Of a DNA stretch of 27,949 nt, positions 1-7,324 are shown one piece after another. The stretch comes from CAZHGD01 sp964531735. Its GTDB lineage: Bacteria; Armatimonadota; UBA10988. Below the pieces are notes generated by a model. It was given only the letters and a program-made list of their open reading frames with translations. It was not told the DNA's origin and searched no databases. The DNA lies in assembly GCA_964531735.1 (NCBI GenBank), contig CAZHGD010000095.1, forward strand, positions 1 through 27,949. Reading direction: 5' to 3'. The translations under genes and the position numbers were made by a program. Every line of letters starts with the position of its first letter. The stretch's first letter is position 1.

Positions 1-47
1 GGACTACTCAGGGCAAGCTCTGGTTTGGTCTACAATCAGGTTGGTGC

Positions 48-95
48 GGTACTAGTACCATGTCGCTTGGTTGATGTACTCTGGTTGGCCAAGCG
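48..95 (+). promoter_or_regulatory. Leader palindromes upstream of the first gene
   Basis: Two inverted repeats sit just before the 111 start. GGTACTAGTACC at 48-59 is a perfect 12-base palindrome. CGCTTGG (64-70) pairs with CCAAGCG (89-95) around an 18-base loop, and the right arm ends where the purine-rich ribosome-binding stretch (95-103) begins. An operator, or a leader hairpin affecting translation, is inferred only from position. No convincing -35/-10 pair was found here. Confidence 0.3.
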
Positions 96-110
96 GAAGG
101 GAGAAGACCG

Positions 111-692
111 ATGACGACCGACAGGCTGTCCAAGAATGGGAGCGAGTACGTGCTGTGCAGGCTCGAGGCCGGGGATGCTCCGCTGCGGGTCGATCCATCA
201 TCGGTAGCATGTGGCTTTGTGCTGTTTCCGAAAGAGATGTCCGGAATACTCCAGGAACTGCACATTCATGAGGCACTGCTGACCAACAAGACGGACCTAT
301 GGACTGCGGTCAGGCGAGCCAAGCCATCTCTTCCGGTGTACCTGATGACCACCAACCAGACCATCTGCCCGACTGATGCGATAGCAGCCATCGAGGCCGT
401 CGGCAAGTACCCAGACCACAGCATCGCGTTTGACGTCATGAAGATGTCCCCGAACGGAGGTCGAACTCTCGTGGACATCTACGTCGGCTTTGCCTACCAG
501 TGGCAGCCCAGAGAGATCGTTGTCGCAGGACCACAGATGATCCTGCCGGGCCAGCGCCAGAGGTCGAACAGCGGCGAGCAGATCCCGTCTGCACGGTCGA
601 CGTCGCCGCAAGCAAGCGTCGAATCGCCGACACCGAGGCCGGATGCGCCAGCAAGTGCACAGCACAAACGGTGGTGGCAGTTCTGGAGATAG
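111..692 (+). CDS. Hypothetical protein with Trp-rich C-terminal tail
   Basis: The 193-aa product is not recognised. The ATG at 111 is chosen because GGGAG (99-103) lies 7 bases upstream. Residues 1-146 look like one compact soluble domain, with alternating hydrophobic stretches and no signal peptide or membrane segment. Residues 147-184 form a Ser/Pro/Gln-rich linker likely to be disordered. The chain ends in the basic aromatic tail HKRWWQFWR (185-193). This layout of a domain, a flexible linker and a terminal Trp cluster suggests the tail is a docking or membrane-touching peptide, which is inference. Its codons use more A/T in third positions than the genes to the right, and it sits beside transposase debris, so it may be a transferred gene. 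It has no close partner gene: the next intact gene starts more than 800 bases downstream. Confidence 0.65.
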   Translation: MTTDRLSKNGSEYVLCRLEAGDAPLRVDPSSVACGFVLFPKEMSGILQELHIHEALLTNKTDLWTAVRRAKPSLPVYLMTTNQTICPTDAIAAIEAVGKYPDHSIAFDVMKMSPNGGRTLVDIYVGFAYQWQPREIVVAGPQMILPGQRQRSNSGEQIPSARSTSPQASVESPTPRPDAPASAQHKRWWQFWR

Positions 693-754
693 GGGCGCCA
701 ACGACGGCGTGGTGCCTGCCCTGTGTCCGGCGCAGGCGCCGAGCCAACGCCCGC

Positions 755-913
755 GCTGAAGTGCTATTCAGCTTGCGCGCACATCTGCGGTAGTACCAGG
801 ACGCCCATGAAGGCATAGGCAACCTGGTGCGGTCGATCGAGGGTGTGTTCCACTAGGCGCGCCAGCACTCGTCGCTGGGCTACGTCTCGCCCGGCGAGTT
901 CGAGGAGTCGTTG
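755..913 (+). pseudogene. Remnant of IS3-family transposase (OrfB C-terminal end)
   Basis: Read from 755 in one frame, the segment resembles the last ~50 residues of an IS3-type DDE transposase (rve integrase core). After two in-frame stops (TAG at 791-793 and 854-856) it still shows SIEGVFH, a stop, then ARQHSSLGYVSPGEFEESL. Intact relatives read YIEGFYN-RRRHSSLGY-SP-EFE at this point. There is no start, no catalytic D-D-E portion and no clear terminal inverted repeat, so the element is dead. The family assignment rests on the terminal motif alone but is distinctive. It marks past insertion next to the 193-aa gene. Confidence 0.7.
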
Positions 914-1155
914 CCGTCGATCCCGAGTGGGCCCAAGCTGCGCAGACGGAGGCGCACTCCAGGCGTCGTGCCACAGCCTGGACCAGGCCGCGTCCGCCTT
1001 CGAGACCGGTGATGAGTCGGTCGGCGTCCTGGCCAAGGCGGGCAGTCCGAAACCGCGCCGCGGCCACAGGCGCAGGCGTCGCCAAAACCAGTATCATGTC
1101 CCCCCCGGGTTGTTTGGGGGGCGGGGTTGCCGGGCTGCTCCAGGTGCGCGGCCAG

Positions 1156-1242
1156 CGGTAGGGCGCGTTCGCCGAACGCGTCGCCCGTTTGGTGACCAGC
1201 CCGGCCGCGCCGAGGGGCCGCCTCGGCGAGGCGGCCCTACCG
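1156..1242. repeat. 87-bp compound palindrome (REP/BIME-like)
   Basis: Outer arms CGGTAGGG (1156-1163) and CCCTACCG (1235-1242) are exact reverse complements. Inside them are two hairpins: a GC-rich one at about 1163-1182 centred on GCGTTCG/CGAACGC, and a perfect 10-bp stem GGGCCGCCTC/GAGGCGGCCC (1215-1224 with 1228-1237) closing a GGC loop. This two-hairpin architecture resembles interspersed palindromic elements of bacterial intergenic regions. A genome search would be needed to show it is repeated, since no second copy occurs in this window. It is not followed by a T-run, so it is not a standard terminator. Confidence 0.55.
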
Positions 1243-1328
1243 TTGGTGCCGCTGCCATGGTGGCGTCCGCCACGGACCGTTGGTCAGCCCTGGGCGGCGT
1301 TTCAACGTACCCATACGACCGGTGCGGT

Positions 1329-1437
1329 GGGAAAGTCGCCATCTCCGTCCCTGATGACCTCTACAGCGAAGCCGAGCGGCTGGTCGCGCAGCCGGCTGTA
1401 CAGCCAGGCGAGCGCACGGGCGCGGCCAGAAGGGCTG
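1329..1437 (+). pseudogene. Broken ribbon-helix-helix antitoxin fragment
   Basis: From 1332 one frame reads KVAISVPDDLYSEAERLV, matching the usual N-terminus of RHH antitoxins (K-V-A-I-S-I/V-P-D-D ... E-A-E-R-L). The next part of such proteins, S-R-S-x-L-Y-x-x-A, appears directly afterwards but in the next frame, as SRSRLYSQASARARPEGL from 1384. The five to seven residues that normally join the two pieces are missing, so a small deletion has removed them and shifted the frame. The codon where the start Met should be (1329-1331) is GGG. No toxin gene follows; the glycosidase begins 90 bases later. It is probably a relic of a type II toxin-antitoxin locus. Confidence 0.6.
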
Positions 1438-1527
1438 GCGCAGCCCGTGGCCAACAGCATCGCCGGCGTCAGGCGTGTCGGCTCGCGGCCAGGCGGCGAG
1501 CGGCCGCCTGAGGCAGGCGAGCGCGAG

Positions 1528-3696
1528 ATGACCATGGCCCTGCCTTGCGCGATGGCGTGGCTACTGCACGGTGCTGCGGTGGGCGGACCGGCGGGTGGCG
1601 ACGAGGTGCCCGTCGAGCCGTACGCTTCGCAACCGACGGCCGACGAGCTGGCCTTCGTCGGCCGGTGGAAGGACTTCCTCCTCCACCGCGGCCAGCCCCA
1701 GCCCGAGCGCTACGGCGCCGACTTGCCGTTCTCGTTCAGGTGCGGCGACCGCAGCAGCCGTGAGTGGGTCCGCATCGACACGGCCCAGATCGAGTCGGGC
1801 GACTGGCAGGCCGACCAGACCCGCCTCCACATCCTCCGTTGGCGCGACAGCCCGTCGCATCTGTCTTGTGAGCTGCGGCTGACCGAGTTCCGCGGGCTGC
1901 CCGCCTTCCAGTGGGTGGTGCGCGTGCGCAACGAAGGACCAGGCGATTCCGCCAAGGTCCATGACCTCTGGGGCGTCGACACGTACTGGCATGGCGCCGA
2001 TGGCGCGATGCCGGTCCTGCACCGGTCGGTCGGCTCGCCCGGGCACGAAGACGACTTCCAGTTCCGCGGCGAGGTCATGCACAACTCGATGTGGGACCCG
2101 CGCCGGCGGATCGCCATGGACACGCCGACGAATGCCCAGTGGGCCCGGGTCCATGCGTACCAGTTGCCGCACGACCGGCGCTCCAGCGCGCACTGGCTGC
2201 CGTTCTTCAACTACCAGACCGGCGGTGACGGGCTGATCACCGCGCTCGGCTGGAGCGGCGCCTGGCGCGCCTACTTCGATCACCGGGGCGGCGGCAGGTC
2301 AACCATCCTGGCTGGCACCGAGAACCTCGACACGATCCTCCATCCAGGTGAGTCGGTCCGCTCGACGCTGAACCTGTTCCTCTACTGGCAAGGCGAGGTG
2401 CTGCACGGCCAGAACCTGTTCCGGCGCGTGGTGCGTGACCACTACTCGCCGCACCTGGGCGGCCAGCCGGTCGAGCCGCCGGTCTCGGGCGTCGTCTGGG
2501 GCGGCATTCCCTCGGCCGAGCATCTGGCGATCATCGGCAAGCTCCAGCAGTACGCGGTGCCGCTGGACGTCTACTGGTTCGACGCCGGCTGGTACGGCAC
2601 CGGGTTGGTGCCATCGCGGACGGTGTTCGAAGGCGACTGGGGCAGTATGGCAGGCGACTGGCGGCCGAACCCGAACTGGCACCACGGCACGCTCAAGCCG
2701 GTCAGCGACGCGGCTCACGCGGCTGGCCTGAAGTTCCTGGTCTGGGTGGAGCCCTGCCGGGCCATCCACGGGCGACCGGTCACGCTCGAGCACCCGGAGT
2801 ACTTCCTGACCGGCAATCGCGAGGGCAAGGTCAGCCCGGGCCAGACGCTCCTCCTGGATCTGGGCCGGCCCGCAGCGTTCGAATGGGCGGTGGACACCGT
2901 GAGCCACCTGATCGCGGCGTATGGGATCGACTGGTACGAAGAGGACTTCAACCTCGACCCGAACGCCTATCTCGAAGCCGCCGCCGAGCCCGACCGGTGG
3001 GGCCTGAACGAGATGCGGTTCATCGAAGGGCACTTCGCCTTCTGGGACGCCCTGCTCAAGCGGTTCCCCCGGCTGGCGATCCTGAACTGTGCCAGCGGCG
3101 GCCGGCGGATCGACCTCGAGTCGCTGTCGCGCGGGCAGCCGCTGTGGCGGAGTGACTACAACTGCTTCCCGGAAGCCACGGCCGAGTCGACCCAGGACCA
3201 GAGCTACGGGATCCAGCACTGGCTGCCCAGCCAGGGCAGCATGATCCGGGGCTGGTCGACGTTCGACACCTACGAAGCCCGCTGCGCGCTCAGCCCGGGC
3301 ATGGAGCACGCGCTGGTGGCCAAGACCGAAGACGACTGGCGCCAACTCAAGGCCAATGTGGTCCAGGCGCGGCGCTGCAAGCGGTACTTTGGCGGTGACT
3401 ACTACCCCTTGGCGAACCAGCAGCGCGATCCGGCGGCGTGGATGGCCTATCAGTTGTACCTGCGGGACACCCAGGAGGGGATGGTCCTGGCGCTACGACG
3501 CGCCAAGAGCGACGTGCGCGCGATGACCTTCGACCTGTTGACGGTCGACCCGGCCAAGCGCTATCGCTTCGAGGACTACGACTCCGGTGCAGTCTGGACC
3601 GCCGACGGCCGGACCATTCGCGAGCGGGGCCTGGAGGTGGTCATCGGGCAGCGGCGCGGCTCGCGGCTCATCTTCTATGGTGTCGCTCGCCCGTAG
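1528..3696 (+). CDS. Alpha-galactosidase, glycoside hydrolase family GH36 type
   Basis: This 722-aa enzyme would hydrolyse terminal alpha-galactosides such as raffinose-type sugars or galactomannan side chains. An N-terminal beta-sandwich of about 300 residues precedes a (beta/alpha)8 barrel and a short C-terminal beta domain, as in clan GH-D. Visible motifs are YWFDAGWYG (Asp352), FLVWVEPCRA, the nucleophile region DWYEEDFN (Asp473) and the acid/base region LWRSDYN (Asp543), preceded by the NCASGGRRIDLES stretch. The ATG at 1528 is preferred over the open frame back to 1189, because the upstream part crosses the palindrome and the broken antitoxin. The first 20 residues are hydrophobic but lack positive charges, so export is uncertain. 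An upstream hairpin (1505-1519) may touch ribosome access. It lies 141 bases before the DUF2079 gene on the same strand. GH36 is confident; the exact substrate is not. Confidence 0.87.
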   Translation: MTMALPCAMAWLLHGAAVGGPAGGDEVPVEPYASQPTADELAFVGRWKDFLLHRGQPQPERYGADLPFSFRCGDRSSREWVRIDTAQIESGDWQADQTRLHILRWRDSPSHLSCELRLTEFRGLPAFQWVVRVRNEGPGDSAKVHDLWGVDTYWHGADGAMPVLHRSVGSPGHEDDFQFRGEVMHNSMWDPRRRIAMDTPTNAQWARVHAYQLPHDRRSSAHWLPFFNYQTGGDGLITALGWSGAWRAYFDHRGGGRSTILAGTENLDTILHPGESVRSTLNLFLYWQGEVLHGQNLFRRVVRDHYSPHLGGQPVEPPVSGVVWGGIPSAEHLAIIGKLQQYAVPLDVYWFDAGWYGTGLVPSRTVFEGDWGSMAGDWRPNPNWHHGTLKPVSDAAHAAGLKFLVWVEPCRAIHGRPVTLEHPEYFLTGNREGKVSPGQTLLLDLGRPAAFEWAVDTVSHLIAAYGIDWYEEDFNLDPNAYLEAAAEPDRWGLNEMRFIEGHFAFWDALLKRFPRLAILNCASGGRRIDLESLSRGQPLWRSDYNCFPEATAESTQDQSYGIQHWLPSQGSMIRGWSTFDTYEARCALSPGMEHALVAKTEDDWRQLKANVVQARRCKRYFGGDYYPLANQQRDPAAWMAYQLYLRDTQEGMVLALRRAKSDVRAMTFDLLTVDPAKRYRFEDYDSGAVWTADGRTIRERGLEVVIGQRRGSRLIFYGVARP

Positions 3697-3837
3697 GGGA
3701 GCCGGTGCGGCCGCTGGAGGATGCGTGCCGGACTTGACCGGGCCTGAGCCCGGCGTTACAACCGGAGGAGTGGCTGGCGGCGTGGTGGGTTGGGTGCGGC
3801 CTGCGCTGCGGCGGCGCGAATGGGTGGAGAAGAGCCG

Positions 3838-5670
3838 ATGTGGGGCAAGGCTCGGGCCGTGGCGCGGGCGTTGGCAGGGCTGCCGGGGTTGGCCGAGGTT
3901 GCGTTGGTGGCCTGGGCGGGCGTCGGGATGGCGGCGCATCACTGCGGCGGCTTCGTGGCCGAGTGGTGGGCTGGTGGCGCGCTGCTGGCGGTGGCCGGGT
4001 GGTTGTTGGCGGGCTGGCTGTGCGCCGGCGAGCCCGGTCAGGTCCAGGCGCTGCTTGGTCGGCTGGCGCAGTGTCTGGGACCGCTGGGCCTGCTCGCGGT
4101 TGAGCCGTTGGCGCTGATGGCGCCCGCCAGTGTGTCACTTGGTGGGCTGGTCGACTGCTGGGCGTGGGGCATCACGGCTGGCCTGGCGGCGTGGTGGTGG
4201 CTTGACGGTGGTGCTCGGCGCGTGCCAGACCGGCTCGACCGGGTCCTGGGCTCGACCCGCGTCATCTGGGCCATGGCGCTGCTGTGGGGCGGCGGCCTGG
4301 CCGCGGGCACCATTCTGCGCTGGTATACGTTCGGCCAGAGCTCGCAGGACATGGCCATCTATGAGCAGGCCGTGTACAACACGCTCCACGGCCGCTTCCT
4401 CGAGTACTCGCTGGACATCCGCTTCGCCGGCCTGCCGATGGCTCGGTTTGCCGACCATTTCGAGCCCACGCTGCTGCTCTTCGTGCCGCTCTACGCGCTG
4501 TGGCAGACACCGGCCTGGTTCCTCTTGGCGCAGGCGCTGGTCCCGGCCTCCGGCGCGGTGCCGGTGGCTCTGCTGGCGCGACGCTGGTATGGTCCCGGCG
4601 CAGCGGGGTTCGTGTTTGCGGCGTTGTACCTGTGCTTCCCCGGTCTGCACAGCGCCATCTGGTTCGATTTCCACCTCGGCGTCCTGGCCGGGGCCCTGGT
4701 GCTGTGGGGCACCTACTTCGCGGTGGAGCGGCGCTGGCGGCCGGCGATGGTGATGCTGGTCTTGGCGCTGGGCTGCAAGGAGAGCATCCCGGGCACGGTG
4801 GCCATGCTCGGCGTCTTCCTCGCCTGGTGCGGGCAGCCGCGTCGCGGCCTGGCGCTGACTGCGCTGGCCGTGGTGTGGGGCGTTGTGGCCATCAAGGTGA
4901 TCACACCGTACTACTCGCCGACGCACCAGAGCTTCTATGGGCATCTGCTCGCCGAGCGCGGGCCCGTACTCGACGCCGCGTGGCCCCACGCCGCTGCCTA
5001 CTGCGGCCGGCTGATCGGCTATCTGGTGGCCATCATTGGCCCCGTGGCGGCGGTCTGCCTGCTGGATCCCGTTGGTCTGCTCATCGCGGGCCCGGAAGTA
5101 GCCCTGAACCAGTTGAGCGGCAACCCGTGGATGCACGTCATCATGGCCTGGTACCACGTGATGCCGGCGGTCGGCGTGCTGATTGGCGGCATTCGGGGGG
5201 CCCGCTGGCTGAGCGATCGGTTGGCGCGCGCGGTGTCGGCGACCGAGCGCTCCCGTCGCGAGGACGTGGCGCGGTCGGTGTTGGTTGGTGTGGCGGTGGC
5301 GGCGGGGCTGTTTTGCTACGGGTGGTCGCGAGTGGCCGTCGATCCGTTCCGGCTGCTGCGATGGCCGGGCGCCGAGGCGCGCGAGGTCAACCGCCTCATG
5401 GCACAAGTGCCCGACGAGGCCCCCGTACTGGCGGGCGACGGCGGGTTGGCCAGCCATCTGGCGCGGCGCCGCCTGGCGGTCTACCGTAATGCGCCAGGAC
5501 GCCTTGACGACGAGGTCCTGCGAGGCTACCAGGCCGTGCAGTACGTGGCGCTGAGGGTCCGGCTGACCCAGGTGGACGCGGCGGCCGTCGAAGCGCGCTA
5601 CGGCCTGGCCGAAGTCGGACACGTGGGTGACCTCTGGCTGTGGCGCGTGGTGGAGGGGCACGCCCGGTAG
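3838..5670 (+). CDS. DUF2079 multi-pass membrane protein (GT-C-like)
   Basis: The 610-aa integral membrane protein has roughly a dozen hydrophobic segments, including several between residues 15 and 120, then regular ones from about 210 to 450. The DUF2079 hallmarks are visible: QDMAIYEQAVYNTLHGRF (Asp171 region), then FADHFEPTLLLFVPLYALW (His207, Glu209), then FDFHLGVLAG and CKESIPG. The family is regarded as related to GT-C membrane glycosyltransferases that use lipid-linked sugars, but its reaction is not established. ATG 3838 is chosen because GGAG (3826-3829) is 8 bases upstream; ATG 3820 and TTG 3790 in the same frame are alternatives with weaker signals. The last ~110 residues form a soluble domain after a final helix. 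It converges on the radical SAM gene with only 10 bases between stops. Confidence 0.8.
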   Translation: MWGKARAVARALAGLPGLAEVALVAWAGVGMAAHHCGGFVAEWWAGGALLAVAGWLLAGWLCAGEPGQVQALLGRLAQCLGPLGLLAVEPLALMAPASVSLGGLVDCWAWGITAGLAAWWWLDGGARRVPDRLDRVLGSTRVIWAMALLWGGGLAAGTILRWYTFGQSSQDMAIYEQAVYNTLHGRFLEYSLDIRFAGLPMARFADHFEPTLLLFVPLYALWQTPAWFLLAQALVPASGAVPVALLARRWYGPGAAGFVFAALYLCFPGLHSAIWFDFHLGVLAGALVLWGTYFAVERRWRPAMVMLVLALGCKESIPGTVAMLGVFLAWCGQPRRGLALTALAVVWGVVAIKVITPYYSPTHQSFYGHLLAERGPVLDAAWPHAAAYCGRLIGYLVAIIGPVAAVCLLDPVGLLIAGPEVALNQLSGNPWMHVIMAWYHVMPAVGVLIGGIRGARWLSDRLARAVSATERSRREDVARSVLVGVAVAAGLFCYGWSRVAVDPFRLLRWPGAEAREVNRLMAQVPDEAPVLAGDGGLASHLARRRLAVYRNAPGRLDDEVLRGYQAVQYVALRVRLTQVDAAAVEARYGLAEVGHVGDLWLWRVVEGHAR

Positions 5671-5680
5671 CTCGCGGCCG

Positions 5681-7105
5681 TCAGGGCGTGCCGGCGGGCG
5701 CCTGCGGCGGCAGGCCGTCCTGCAGCCGGCGCAGGATGTCCCAGTAGGCGCCGCGGTAGCCGCGGGCGATGGCGCCGGTCAGCACGTCGTTGCCGCTGTA
5801 GTTGTAGTTGCGGTCGGCGGCGGTCGGGTCGGCGAAGAAGAAGCGCGGATCGTCGCCGACGATGCCGCCGATCAGCGGGAAGACCTCCAGCCCCAGCGGC
5901 GGCGCGAAGTAGAACGCCGGGCGCACGAAGTCACCATCGGCCACGCCGGGAGCGTGCAGCGCCTCGGGCTGTCGCGCGGCCAGCGCCGCCAGCGGCGTGC
6001 CCGGGTAGACGCGCAGGCCGACCGACAGACCGACGCGGTCCGGCGCGATGGCGCGCATGGCCGCCAAGGAGGTCTGCACCGTCTGGGCGGTCTCACCGGG
6101 GCCGGCCAGCAGCAGGTCGAGCATCGTGGCCAGGCCCTCGCGGCGGCAGGCGGCCACCGCGGCGGCGATGTCGTCGGGCTGGAAGTCGCGACCGAGCCGG
6201 CGGAGCTGTGCGGGATCGGCGCTGTCGGCGCCGAAGTTGATGCCGACGCAGCCGGCGCGCCGCATGGCCTGCGCCAGCTCGGGCGGGAACGGCGTCGGGG
6301 CGCAGTAGGCGTACCAGTGGAGCCGGTCGCCCAGACCGGCAGCGAGGATCGCCTCGCAGACGGCCAGGGCGTGCTCGAGCGGCCGGTTGAACTCGGCGTC
6401 ACAGGTGTGCAGCCAGTTCAGGTCGCGGCTGGCGAGGGCGGCGAGTTCGGCGGCCACGGCGGCCGGTGGTCGTAAGCGGACCGTGCGGCCCTTGGCCAGT
6501 GGGTCGGCGCAGTAGATGCAGTGCGCCGCGCAGCCGCGCTTGGTCTCGAAGCCGAGTTGGCCGCCGAGGCGCAGGTAGGTCTCGTTGTCGACCAGTTCGC
6601 GCGGCATGGGCGGCAAGGCGGCCAAGTCACCCGGCGTGGGCGGCACCAGGCGCCAGGTGTCGCTGTCGCGGCGCATCAGGCCCGGTGGCTCGGGCTCGCC
6701 GTTGGCCAGCGCCAGCAGCGCGAACTCGCCCTCGCCACCGATGCCGCAGTCGGCGCCGGACGCAGCCAGCACGGCCTGCGGCAGGATGGAGTAGCCGACG
6801 CCGCCCAGCACGAGGCGCGCGTCGCTGCCACGGCGAAGCCGGGCGACCAGCGCCGGCAGGTGGTCGACGAACCACTCGCGGCCGGGATAGTAGCACTCGT
6901 CGGTGTTGCGGAAGGTCAGGCCGATGAGCTGGTACTCGGCGGCGGCGAGCTGTCGGTCGACGGCAGCGCTGGCGTCGGCCGCGAGGCAGAGGTCGAGCAG
7001 GTCCACCTGGTGCCCGTGCCAGCGCAGCGTGGCGCCGAGGTAGTCCAGCGCCAGCGGCGCCACCGGCGGCTGCATCCGATTGGTGTTGACCAGCAGGACC
7101 CGCAT
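5681..7105 (-). CDS. Radical SAM protein with N-terminal B12-binding-like domain
   Basis: The 474-aa protein has a Rossmann-like N-terminal domain (residues 2-165), beginning RVLLVNTNRMQPPVAPLALD and carrying the LGGVGYSILP and GEGEFALLAL stretches seen in B12-binding radical SAM proteins of the BchE/P-methylase type. The 4Fe-4S cluster motif is C192-x3-C196-x2-C199 (KRGCAAHCIYCADP), followed by a TIM-barrel half with GINFGADSAD. Family members use a 5'-deoxyadenosyl radical, often with cobalamin, for methylations or ring chemistry. The His-on motif DxHxxG is not visible, so cobalamin, if bound, would be base-off without His. ATG 7105 is preceded by GGAAGGGA. The frame stays open far upstream to 8323, but that part is antisense to glnD and is excluded. 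The substrate is unknown and no pathway genes lie nearby. Confidence 0.85.
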   Translation of the reverse strand: MRVLLVNTNRMQPPVAPLALDYLGATLRWHGHQVDLLDLCLAADASAAVDRQLAAAEYQLIGLTFRNTDECYYPGREWFVDHLPALVARLRRGSDARLVLGGVGYSILPQAVLAASGADCGIGGEGEFALLALANGEPEPPGLMRRDSDTWRLVPPTPGDLAALPPMPRELVDNETYLRLGGQLGFETKRGCAAHCIYCADPLAKGRTVRLRPPAAVAAELAALASRDLNWLHTCDAEFNRPLEHALAVCEAILAAGLGDRLHWYAYCAPTPFPPELAQAMRRAGCVGINFGADSADPAQLRRLGRDFQPDDIAAAVAACRREGLATMLDLLLAGPGETAQTVQTSLAAMRAIAPDRVGLSVGLRVYPGTPLAALAARQPEALHAPGVADGDFVRPAFYFAPPLGLEVFPLIGGIVGDDPRFFFADPTAADRNYNYSGNDVLTGAIARGYRGAYWDILRRLQDGLPPQAPAGTP

Positions 7106-7244
7106 CACCCGACCGTCCCTTCCGCCGGCGACCGCTCGGGCCGCCGCCGGTGACCGGTGTCCTGCCGGCCCGGGTTCGTTACGCCGCCGGGCGAACCGGT
7201 CGGTGTCGGCCGGCCCGCATCGCCGGCGGGTGACGCCACTGTTG

Positions 7245-7273
7245 TTGACGTCCGAACGGGCGGCGCCTATCCT
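7245..7273 (+). promoter_or_regulatory. Sigma-70-type promoter for the glnD cluster
   Basis: TTGACG (7245-7250) and TATCCT (7268-7273) are separated by 17 bases. They lie 52 bases before the chosen glnD start, which predicts transcription from about 7280. The rest of the 7106-7324 gap holds imperfect direct repeats starting with GGTGTC at 7156 and 7202, and a GGTTCG/CGAACC inverted repeat between them. These are possible regulator sites for the divergent radical SAM gene or glnD. No factor can be named. Confidence 0.65.
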
Positions 7274-7324
7274 TGACCGGTACGGTTGCTGTTGCCAGGC
7301 CCGCTCGCGGCGGTGGAGACCCCC

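Larger units (their letters stand above)
693..1527. other. Gene-poor strip with degraded mobile DNA
   Basis: No intact gene is supported across these 835 bases. Three recognisable items are annotated separately: an IS3-type transposase remnant (755-913), a compound palindrome (1156-1242) and a broken antitoxin (1329-1437). Between them, seven C (1100-1106) face six G (1116-1121) as a possible hairpin beside a G-rich run. CGCCTG/CAGGCG (1505-1519) forms a small hairpin just ahead of the glycosidase start. The remaining sequence has only short overlapping open frames in several phases, without ribosome-binding sites or recognisable protein motifs. The strip reads as a site of repeated insertion and decay. 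Confidence 0.6.

Noticed and set aside
768..1097. Minus-strand 109-codon frame with LEGGRGLVQAVARRLE, faintly like an IS110 transposase N-terminus
   Set aside because: The similarity is a short stretch only. It overlaps the IS3-type remnant and has no further motif, so it is too weak to annotate.
1100..1121. C7/G6 hairpin as a terminator or G-quadruplex
   Set aside because: There is no T-run and no gene ending nearby. The G-rich run lacks four clear G-tracts of suitable spacing.
1189..1527. N-terminal extension of the glycosidase to 1189
   Set aside because: It would translate the palindrome and the broken antitoxin in the wrong phase. GH36 homology starts only after 1528.
4135..5661. A 508-codon minus-strand frame opposite the DUF2079 gene
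   Set aside because: It is His/Arg/Pro-rich without motifs, whereas the plus strand encodes a recognisable membrane protein.
7106..7244. Imperfect repeats in the radical SAM/glnD gap as a riboswitch
   Set aside because: The repeats are short and GC-biased and most lie outside any predicted transcript leader. No cobalamin-box-like sequence was found.
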